From assembly GCA_964633845.1 (NCBI GenBank), contig CAZWLA010000012.1:1-33903 (forward strand): a DNA stretch of 33,903 bases. Direction: 5' to 3'. The notes beneath the pieces are model-generated. The model was not told the DNA's origin. It did no database searches and saw nothing but the letters and a program-made list of their open reading frames with translations. The first letter of the stretch is position 1. The number at the start of each line of letters is the position of its first letter. Source of the DNA: JADHTT01 sp964633845. Its GTDB lineage: Bacteria > Campylobacterota > Campylobacteria > Campylobacterales > Arcobacteraceae. A program made the translations under genes and the position numbers. This document shows positions 1 through 6,065 of the stretch, one piece after another.

Positions 1-55
1 TATTTTAGCAGAATTATTCCGTTTTAGTTAGTCCAACTTTTGGGGAGGCTTACAA

Positions 56-476
56 ATGTGATAAGCATCTTCAAAGAATTGAAGAAGCATTTGAAGATAT
101 AGAAAATATTATTCCTCTATCAGTAGCAAGGTATCAAAAACTTACAAAAGATGAAGTCCAAGACATTGACCAATATCTATTTAGATTTGCTAAATTACAA
201 GATACTATGGATGATAAAATATTTAAACTTATTATAGAAGAGTATAATCCTTCAAATGATAAAATTACATTTATTGATTTATTAAATCAGCTAGAAAAAT
301 TTGACTTTATAGATAGTAAAGATGAATGGCTAAATTTAAGAAAAATAAGAAATGAAATATCACATCAATATGATGATGGGCCAGAAGAGATGTCTCAAGC
401 TATAAATAGCATATTAAATCAAAAGAATATTATTAAAGAAATATACCTAAAAATAAAATATAAATATATATCATAA
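56..476 (+). CDS. HEPN-domain (HepT-like) protein, start codon out of frame
   Basis: The frame is open from base 9 (after a TAG at 6-8) to the stop at 474-476. Its C-terminal part holds RNEISHQY, an exact match to the RX4HXY motif of HepT/HEPN toxins, in which Arg and His form the RNase site and the Tyr is the residue AMPylated by the partner nucleotidyltransferase (family knowledge). The first in-frame ATG is at 207 and would give only 89 residues, cutting off a helical stretch (IEEAFEDIENIIP, then RFAKLQDTM) that looks like part of the same domain. A good Shine-Dalgarno (GGGGAGG, 41-47) precedes ATG 56-58, but that ATG is followed at once by TGA; skipping one T would give M-DKHLQRIEE in frame. 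The gene may therefore be frameshifted. A MNT partner would be expected to the left, outside the window. HEPN identity is fairly sure; whether it is intact is not. Confidence 0.6.
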
Positions 477-492
477 TTTATATTTTATTTGC

Positions 493-498
493 TATAAT
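493..498 (+). promoter_or_regulatory. Possible -10 box (TATAAT) for fliP
   Basis: A perfect TATAAT ends only 8 bases before the fliP ATG at 507, in an AT-rich stretch with no clear -35 box. Transcription from it would start around 504-506, so the message would have almost no leader. No Shine-Dalgarno is visible before fliP, which fits a leaderless transcript. This is an inference from sequence alone, and in DNA this AT-rich a chance match is possible. Confidence 0.35.
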
Positions 499-506
499 CA
501 CTTTAT

Positions 507-1241
507 ATGATTAAAATATTTTTAACACTTACTTTATTATTTACAGTCACACTTTTTGGTGCTGATGCACCATTTATATCTTTGGATTTAGGTGCTGTTG
601 ATACACCAGCACAATTATCAAAGACACTAAATGTAGCAATTATCCTTACACTTCTTGTATTTGCTCCTACACTACTTTTAATGGCTACAAGTTTTACAAG
701 ATTTATCATAGTATTTTCACTTTTAAGACAATCTATGGGACTCCAACAAACCCCACCAAACCAGATTTTAATCTCTATATCTTTGATACTTACATTTTAT
801 GTGATGCAACCTGTCGCAAACAATGCATATACAAATGGTATCAAGCCATATATGGAAGAGAAGATATCTTATGAAGTAGCATTTGAAGAAGCTACAAAAC
901 CGTTTAAATCATTTATGCTAAAAAATACACGAGAGTCAGATCTTGCTCTATTTTATAGAATTAAAGGTGAAACAAATCCAAAGACTACAGAAGATATATC
1001 TTTATTTACTATTATGCCTGCTTTTGTAGTAAGTGAACTAAAGACTGCTTTTGAGATAGGTTTTTTAATATTTTTACCATTTTTAGTGATTGACTTTATT
1101 GTGTCATCCGTTCTTATGAGTCTTGGTATGATGATGCTACCACCTGTTATGATATCACTACCTATTAAGATTATCTTCTTTGTAATAGTAGATGGTTGGG
1201 CATTGATTATTGGGAATTTAGTCCAAAGCTTTAAAGTCTGA
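507..1241 (+). CDS. fliP: Flagellar export apparatus protein FliP
   Basis: FliP is an integral membrane subunit of the flagellar type III export gate, forming with FliQ and FliR the channel inside the MS ring. The 244-residue length is typical. The N-terminus is a cleavable signal peptide (residues about 1-19, ending LFGA). The first membrane segment (about 43-65) is followed by the family signature region TSFTRFIIVFSLLRQSMGLQ and TPPNQILISISLILTFYVM. The C-terminal half has FVVSELKTAFEIGFLIFLPF and two closing membrane segments. It stands alone on the plus strand, away from the main flagellar block, with fliQ/fliR not adjacent. It is convergent with the zinc-knuckle gene, only five bases separating the two stops. 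No clear ribosome binding site precedes the ATG. Confidence 0.97.
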   Translation: MIKIFLTLTLLFTVTLFGADAPFISLDLGAVDTPAQLSKTLNVAIILTLLVFAPTLLLMATSFTRFIIVFSLLRQSMGLQQTPPNQILISISLILTFYVMQPVANNAYTNGIKPYMEEKISYEVAFEEATKPFKSFMLKNTRESDLALFYRIKGETNPKTTEDISLFTIMPAFVVSELKTAFEIGFLIFLPFLVIDFIVSSVLMSLGMMMLPPVMISLPIKIIFFVIVDGWALIIGNLVQSFKV

Positions 1242-1246
1242 TATAT

Positions 1247-1726
1247 TTAAGAACCAAACTCTTTAAGTAATTTGGCTACTAAAGTAGGATCTAAATTAGC
1301 CTGTTTATCTTTTAACATTTGTTCTTTTTGTTTAGGAAAGTTATTTTTACACTCATTTGAACAAAAATACTCATGCATACCATTTCCTATGCTAGATCTA
1401 TATTCATTTGATCTTACAATATCTTTATTACAAGATTTACACTTATCGTTAAAGTTTTTTGATTTACGATTATAATCTTTTTGATATTGTTTATTTTTAA
1501 GGTATTTACACTTATTACACTTGTGTTTAATTCTAGCACCTGCTGGATGCTCACTAAGAATTATCTCATCTCCACAAGATATACAGATACCATAATGAAA
1601 GGTATGATTTAAAAGTGGTATGATTTTTTTATGATTATCCACACACGAAAGTGCACACGCACTAGAGCAGTAGACTACTCTGTACAAACTAGGCTTAAAT
1701 GATTTTAAGCACTTTTTACAGTTTAT
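1247..1726 (-). CDS. Zinc-knuckle protein of unknown function, probable AUA start
   Basis: I do not recognise the function. The protein is rich in paired cysteines. From the TTG at 1687 it would be 146 residues. The frame stays open upstream and encodes NCKKCLKSFKP, which supplies the missing CxxC half of a first knuckle paired with YCSSAC. Further pairs follow: CISC with KCNKC, then KCKSC with YFCSNEC, so three treble-clef or zinc-ribbon-like units are likely. The tail is basic and helical. No ATG, GTG or TTG lies upstream before the TAA at 1736-1738, but an in-frame AUA at 1726-1724 follows AAGGA by six bases and overlaps the cheV stop. I chose that start. It is the last gene of the cheW-cheV unit, so it may be co-transcribed with them. 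It could bind nucleic acid or a protein; nothing in the sequence decides this. Confidence 0.6.
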   Translation of the reverse strand: MNCKKCLKSFKPSLYRVVYCSSACALSCVDNHKKIIPLLNHTFHYGICISCGDEIILSEHPAGARIKHKCNKCKYLKNKQYQKDYNRKSKNFNDKCKSCNKDIVRSNEYRSSIGNGMHEYFCSNECKNNFPKQKEQMLKDKQANLDPTLVAKLLKEFGS

Positions 1727-2625
1727 AGATATTCCTTAGCTGTTGTATATAGACTTTTAATATCTGTTTTACCTATAAATCTATCAACTCCTATATCTTC
1801 CATCTTACCTCTTACGGCATTTGTTGTCATACTAGAATTAATCACTACTGGTATATGTGAATATTGACTATTACTCTTAATAAAAGAAGCTACTTGAAAT
1901 CCATCAACTTCTGGCATCTCAATATCTGTCAAAATCATACCAATATCATTTAAATTTAATTCATTAAATCTTTCTAATAGTTGTTTCCCATCATTATATA
2001 GCTCATATCTTACACCAGCTTTTTTAAACACTTCATGTATGATATCTCTAGCTACACCACTATCTTCAGCAGCTAATACAATTTTATCACTATTAATTGT
2101 CGAAGTAATATATTTTGAAAGATCATCAATATCATCCGCACCCCAACCAATATCGACTAAAAGTTGTTCTGCATTAAATACTGTACATAATGTTCTTTTT
2201 CCATCAACATCTACATAAGTAGTGTATGTAACTCTTGAATTTTGCTCTTCTGAATTCCGTAATTCATCTGTAGTTTTTTCTACAATATCAAGCATATCTT
2301 TTACTAAAAACCCAACTTGTTTATGATTAAATTCACAATATAAAATTAATTGGTATTCATTGATATCAAGAGGTTCATACCCAAGCCATTTATCAAGATT
2401 AATTAATGTTACTGGTTCCTCTCTAATTGTAGCTATTCCAGCCACTATATCATTATCAGATGGGGTATCACTAATATCCACCTCAGCTGTGATTACAAAT
2501 GATTTTATTTTAGCAATATTAATAGCAAATACACTACCCTGACCAGTATAAAATACAGCTAACTGTTGTACATTTCGCAAATGACCTTGAGTCATCTGCT
2601 CTACACTATTGACTATATTACTCAT
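1723..2625 (-). CDS. cheV: Chemotaxis scaffold protein CheV
   Basis: CheV joins a CheW-like domain, which couples receptors to CheA, to a phosphorylatable receiver domain thought to tune that coupling. Residues about 20-170 are the CheW domain (VFAINIAKIKSFV, then PVTLINLDKWLG and VGFLVKDMLDIVE). Residues about 180-300 are a receiver with an acidic pair (AAED), phospho-acceptor Asp in ILTDIEMPEVDGF, Ser-Ser in the switch position (VINSS) and the conserved Lys in FIGKTD. All key receiver residues are present. The ATG overlaps the cheW stop by four bases (ATGA), so the two are translationally coupled. The zinc-knuckle gene follows without a gap. The length of 300 residues is usual. Confidence 0.95.
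   Translation of the reverse strand: MSNIVNSVEQMTQGHLRNVQQLAVFYTGQGSVFAINIAKIKSFVITAEVDISDTPSDNDIVAGIATIREEPVTLINLDKWLGYEPLDINEYQLILYCEFNHKQVGFLVKDMLDIVEKTTDELRNSEEQNSRVTYTTYVDVDGKRTLCTVFNAEQLLVDIGWGADDIDDLSKYITSTINSDKIVLAAEDSGVARDIIHEVFKKAGVRYELYNDGKQLLERFNELNLNDIGMILTDIEMPEVDGFQVASFIKSNSQYSHIPVVINSSMTTNAVRGKMEDIGVDRFIGKTDIKSLYTTAKEYL
1733..1737 (-). promoter_or_regulatory. Shine-Dalgarno (AAGGA) before an AUA start
   Basis: AAGGA lies inside the last codons of cheV, six bases before an in-frame AUA (1726-1724) of the zinc-knuckle gene. The AUA shares bases with the cheV TAA stop, like the usual ATGA overlap but with AUA in place of AUG. It decides the start chosen for that gene, although AAGGA could also arise by chance from the Lys-Glu codons of CheV. 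Confidence 0.4.
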
Positions 2626-3071
2626 GACAACTCCTCTTTTGATACTATGGCCTCTATATCCATCACTACAAGCATATGAGACCCATCTGCTACACTATAC
2701 CCTTTAAGATATTTTGATGGTATTGCAGAACTCATTTCAGATACAACTGATAAATTATTTGAATCAATTTTTTCAACATCATCAACTTTATCCACTACAA
2801 TACCCAACATCCTTTTATCCTCTGTTAAGACAGCTATTACTGCTGTATTTTCATCATATACATGCTTAATTTGGAATTTGATTCTTAAATCTAGTACAGG
2901 AACAACTTCACCTCTTAAATTAATCAGCCCTTTAACATATTCTTCGGTATTTGGTAAAGGCGTAATTAGCTCTGGATAGGTAAGTATTTCTCTTATTTTT
3001 GGTAATTCGATTGCATATTCTGTATCACCAAGATTAAATGTCATATATTCTTCTAATTTTTGCTCTGCCAT
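2622..3071 (-). CDS. cheW: Chemotaxis coupling protein CheW
   Basis: CheW is the adaptor that links chemoreceptors to the kinase CheA at the inner membrane. The protein of about 149 residues is a single CheW domain: EYMTFNLGDTEYAIELPKIREIL at the start, the receptor-facing NLRGEVVPVLDLR segment in the middle and LGIVVDKVDDV later, all typical. The frame could begin at a TTG at 3080, but AAGGGA lies directly against that codon and nine bases before ATG 3071, so the ATG (MAEQKLEEY) is the better start. It is the first gene of a short minus-strand unit with cheV and the zinc-knuckle gene, transcribed away from the small membrane protein gene. Confidence 0.95.
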   Translation of the reverse strand: MAEQKLEEYMTFNLGDTEYAIELPKIREILTYPELITPLPNTEEYVKGLINLRGEVVPVLDLRIKFQIKHVYDENTAVIAVLTEDKRMLGIVVDKVDDVEKIDSNNLSVVSEMSSAIPSKYLKGYSVADGSHMLVVMDIEAIVSKEELS

Positions 3072-3102
3072 TATAATCAATCCCTTTTTAGTTTATTACT
3101 TG

Positions 3103-3108
3103 ACTATA
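3103..3108 (-). promoter_or_regulatory. Possible -10 box (TATAGT) for cheW-cheV
   Basis: On the minus strand GATATAGTC lies about 32 bases before the cheW ATG in the 121-bp divergent spacer (3072-3192). No convincing -35 is seen, which is common for housekeeping promoters of this phylum. Low-information match. Confidence 0.3.
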
Positions 3109-3167
3109 TCACAACATACTTAAAAAAATTATTAAAATTCAAAAAGAACACTTTAAGTTTTAAATAA

Positions 3168-3173
3168 TATAAT
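3168..3173 (+). promoter_or_regulatory. Possible -10 box (TATAAT), gene at 3193
   Basis: TATAAT within TAATATAATATAAC lies 19 bases before the TTG at 3193, so transcription would begin near 3180. It overlaps an AT-rich tract, so the exact hexamer is uncertain. It faces away from the cheW promoter. Confidence 0.35.
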
Positions 3174-3192
3174 ATAACAAAAAAGGCTTATA

Positions 3193-3537
3193 TTGGAACG
3201 AAACCAAGCATATTATCAAGGGGCGAGCAGTACAGAGTTAATTATTTTTATATCTCTCTTGCTTATTGCACTTATTATACTAGCTAGAACCAAACTTGGT
3301 AAGTCAAATAAACAAAAATTAGGTAGTGCTTGTCATAAATATAATGCAGAGATTTTTAATCAAGGTAAAGCAATTATACCTGAAAATAGCCATACACAAA
3401 CATTTACAGACATCCATCCTTCAGAAGATAATAGTATCTCAAAAAAAGAATTTATTGATGAACAAATTCAACATATACATGAGGCACAAAAAGAAAGAGA
3501 TATCCTAGAACAAATTTATAAAGATAGGGCAAAATAA
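3193..3537 (+). CDS. Small single-pass membrane protein, unknown function
   Basis: I do not recognise a family. The start is a TTG preceded by AAAAAGG at a spacing of about seven bases, with no better start in frame. The 114-residue protein has a short N-terminal segment, one strong membrane helix (about residues 15-31, ELIIFISLLLIALIILA), a basic stop (RTKLGKSNKQK) that predicts the C-terminus in the cytoplasm, and a charged C-terminal tail that looks helical (FIDEQIQHIHEAQKERDILE). It is divergent from cheW and convergent with cheB, nine bases separating its end from the cheB end. Placement between two chemotaxis transcription units suggests, but does not show, a link with that system. Confidence 0.6.
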   Translation: MERNQAYYQGASSTELIIFISLLLIALIILARTKLGKSNKQKLGSACHKYNAEIFNQGKAIIPENSHTQTFTDIHPSEDNSISKKEFIDEQIQHIHEAQKERDILEQIYKDRAK

Positions 3538-3546
3538 ACTTTTCAA

Positions 3547-4611
3547 TTATACAAATTTTGCAATCTCATTTGATATTTTTTCTAGTGATACAACTTTTTT
3601 AACAGCATTAGCTTCAATAGCCTTTGCTGGCATACCAAATACTACACATGATGCTTCATCTTGTGCTACAGTATAAGCACCATTATCATTCATCTCTTTA
3701 AGGCACAATGCACCATCATCTCCCATACCTGTCATGATCACACCCATAGCTGCCGATCCAGCAGTATTATTTACACTTCTGAATAATATATTTACACTTG
3801 GCTTATGTCTACTAATCTTTATACTATCATCTAATTTGATTTTATATTTACCATGGACTGTTTTTTCTATTACAATATGTGCATTTCCAGGTGCTAAATA
3901 TGCATGTGATTCTTCACATATATCACCATCTTGAGCTTCTTTTACCATAATATTTGCATGTGAGCTTTTATGTAATCTTTGAGCAAAAGATTGTGAAAAA
4001 CCATAAGGGATATGTTGCACTATTACAATAGGAGGTAGTCCTGCTGGTAAATCTTCAAATACCTTAAGAAGAGATTCAACTCCGCCAGTTGATGAACCAA
4101 TTGCAATAATCTTTTTACCGGCTCTTAATGCTGGTTTTTTAGCTAATAATTCATCTGGATGATGCTTTTTTTCTACAGTGTTGTTAGTGGATACATTATG
4201 CTTTGGTTTTGGTTTCTTTAAAGTATATCTTTTAAGTAAAAAAGTAAGATTTAATAAACTATCTTTAATTCTAGATTGAAATGAATCCATTGATTCACTA
4301 CCTTCAGGTTTTGGTATAAAACCAACTGCTCCATCATCAAATACTTCACTACCTCTAGCAGCTTCTCCTGATACTACAACAGCTGGCATAGGATGTAATT
4401 TCATAAGATTTTTTAAAAATGTAACCCCATCCATTTTTGGCATATTTATATCAATAGTTACAAGATCAGGTTCATACTTTTTAATCTTTTCTCTAGCATC
4501 AAAGGCATCAATTGCTGTATCAATTACAGTATATTCATCAATACTATTAATCATATCTTTAAGAATCTTTCTCATTAATGCAGAATCATCAATTACTAAT
4601 ACACTATACAT
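3547..4611 (-). CDS. cheB: Protein-glutamate methylesterase CheB
   Basis: CheB removes methyl groups from, and deamidates, receptor glutamyl residues during adaptation, and is activated by CheA. Residues 1-120 are a receiver with the acidic pair in VIDDS, phospho-acceptor Asp54 (VTIDINMPKMDG) and Lys in IPKP. A basic linker follows, then the esterase domain from about 167. Its catalytic triad is visible: Ser174 in GSSTGG, His200 in VQHIP and Asp299 in TGMGDDGA. At 354 residues it is full length and keeps its receiver, unlike the Helicobacter/Campylobacter jejuni situation as I recall it. It directly follows cheD, with no gap between the cheD stop and the cheB ATG, and is the last gene of the long minus-strand block. 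Confidence 0.97.
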   Translation of the reverse strand: MYSVLVIDDSALMRKILKDMINSIDEYTVIDTAIDAFDAREKIKKYEPDLVTIDINMPKMDGVTFLKNLMKLHPMPAVVVSGEAARGSEVFDDGAVGFIPKPEGSESMDSFQSRIKDSLLNLTFLLKRYTLKKPKPKHNVSTNNTVEKKHHPDELLAKKPALRAGKKIIAIGSSTGGVESLLKVFEDLPAGLPPIVIVQHIPYGFSQSFAQRLHKSSHANIMVKEAQDGDICEESHAYLAPGNAHIVIEKTVHGKYKIKLDDSIKISRHKPSVNILFRSVNNTAGSAAMGVIMTGMGDDGALCLKEMNDNGAYTVAQDEASCVVFGMPAKAIEANAVKKVVSLEKISNEIAKFV

Positions 4612-5229
4612 CTAGAAGAGCTCCACTCCACCAGTTTCTAGTATCTCTGGTTGTTTAGAAAGACTTGTAGTAAGAGTAGATTCTTCAGCAGCAATTTTAG
4701 CTTCAATAGACCTATTTTGAACAGATCTAATAAATGTTTTAAATTCATCAGCAAGTAAGATTACTCTACCATGTACTCCTCGTATATGTTCCCCTAAAAG
4801 CTTTATATTCTCTGTTTTACAAAAGTCTACTGCAAATTCAACATTTTTATCACCAATTCGGTTATCATGTGTTTGCAATATATGTGCACCACCTGCTATT
4901 TTAGCTCTTATATTTTTTTTCGTTGCACCTAATTTATACATCTCATTTAACATCGCTTCTACAGAGTATAAACCATACTTCATATCAATGCTACCAGTCT
5001 GGGTACTTGGAAGAAGAAAATGGTTCATACCTTTAATTCCAGTTTTAATATCATAAAACATAATAGCGACACATGAACCTAATAATGTTTTAAATGCTAC
5101 ATTATCACTATCTTTTGCCACTGCAAATTCTCCACCCATAATTGTATAAGCTGGATAGCCTTTAACATTTGTAAGATGAATATTTGATCTTTGTTCTATT
5201 TGACCATCTTTATGTCCAATTATAAACAC
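4612..5229 (-). CDS. cheD: Chemoreceptor glutamine deamidase CheD
   Basis: CheD converts specific receptor glutamines to glutamates and in some species partners CheC-type phosphatases. The catalytic Cys53 (LGSCVAI) and His70 (MNHFLLP) are present, as is KIAGGAHIL and the NIKLLGEHIRGVHGR segment. The protein begins with GTG at 5229, whose first G is the last base of the cheR TAG, so the two are coupled. It is 205 residues. After the enzyme fold a tail of about 40 residues runs to a C-terminal GGVELF, which resembles the GTLELF end of the CheZ-like protein at 8611-9105. No CheC is present; the FliY N-terminal region is the only CheC-like partner visible here. Confidence 0.95.
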   Translation of the reverse strand: MFIIGHKDGQIEQRSNIHLTNVKGYPAYTIMGGEFAVAKDSDNVAFKTLLGSCVAIMFYDIKTGIKGMNHFLLPSTQTGSIDMKYGLYSVEAMLNEMYKLGATKKNIRAKIAGGAHILQTHDNRIGDKNVEFAVDFCKTENIKLLGEHIRGVHGRVILLADEFKTFIRSVQNRSIEAKIAAEESTLTTSLSKQPEILETGGVELF

Positions 5230-6062
5230 TAATAATCCTTCAATTTAATAAATATATTATGTCCTTCTCTTTGAACATAAGGTGTTAAGTCTAGTGGGTT
5301 CTCAGAATGGCCTAAATATAAAGTACCACCAATTTTAAGATGTGAAAATAGTTTTTTTAATATTTTATTTTGATCTTCAACACTAAAATAAATTAAAACA
5401 TTTCTACAAAATATCACATCAAAGTAATTTTTCTTATGAGGATATGAAGCATCATTTAGATTCATCTCTTTAAAGCTCATAATTCTTTTTAAATCATTAT
5501 TAACTTTTATAAGATACTCTTCTAATCTTCCCTCTATCTTCCTTCTTTTAAAAAACTGATTTGGCTTAATCCAATCAGGAAAATCAGCTAAACTTTTATC
5601 ATGTCTATATATCCCTGTCATAGCAGTGTCTAGTACATTTGTATCTATATCTGTTGATAAAATTTTATGATTATTATAGTTTCCACCATATAGTTCACAT
5701 GCTTTTTTCAATGTAATAGCTATAGAATACGGCTCTTCACCTGTAGATGAAGCACTACACCATATATTAAGCGACTGATTATCTTTTGAAGCTTGTGGTA
5801 ATATTCTATCTTTTAAGTCATTGAAATGAAATACTTCTCTAAAAAAATGTGTCTTATTTGTAGTAAATGCATTTATAAAGTCTTCTACATATTCACCTTT
5901 TACTATAAGGTCTAAAATTTGATCTACATTACCAGTAAATGATGTATCCCTCATTAATTTTTGTAAACGATTATCAATCATTACATCTTTATTTTTAGTT
6001 AATGTAATTCCAGCATATTTGTAAAGTAAAGATCTTACAATTTCATACTTACTTTTTGACAT
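5229..6062 (-). CDS. cheR: Chemoreceptor methyltransferase CheR
   Basis: CheR methylates receptor glutamates using S-adenosylmethionine. The N-terminal helical domain (about 1-75) includes the NKTHFFRE segment (69-76). The Rossmann core has the cofactor signature SSTGEEPYSIAI (105-116), TDIDT, and the C-terminal VIFCRNVLIYF and LGHSE motifs, all standard. At 277 residues it has the usual length. The beta-subdomain region (FKRRKIEGRLEEYLIKV) is not shortened compared with my memory of the E. coli enzyme, so docking to a receptor C-terminal pentapeptide is possible; the receptor at 22446-25187 ends in such a motif. It lies between cheA (3-base gap) and cheD (1-base overlap). Confidence 0.97.
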   Translation of the reverse strand: MSKSKYEIVRSLLYKYAGITLTKNKDVMIDNRLQKLMRDTSFTGNVDQILDLIVKGEYVEDFINAFTTNKTHFFREVFHFNDLKDRILPQASKDNQSLNIWCSASSTGEEPYSIAITLKKACELYGGNYNNHKILSTDIDTNVLDTAMTGIYRHDKSLADFPDWIKPNQFFKRRKIEGRLEEYLIKVNNDLKRIMSFKEMNLNDASYPHKKNYFDVIFCRNVLIYFSVEDQNKILKKLFSHLKIGGTLYLGHSENPLDLTPYVQREGHNIFIKLKDY

Positions 6063-6065
6063 TAA

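Noticed and set aside
1..31. C-terminus of an upstream gene (ILAELFRFS then stop in one frame)
   Set aside because: Ten codons are too few to support a gene, although a MNT partner gene would be expected here.
486..493. Possible sigma-54 -12 element (TTTGCT) before fliP
   Set aside because: No GG-containing -24 element at the right distance; the site is too close to the ATG.
3529..3561. 7-bp inverted repeat (GCAAAAT / ATTTTGC) between convergent genes as terminator
   Set aside because: The loop is 19 bases and the stem is weak; no U tract. Not enough to call.
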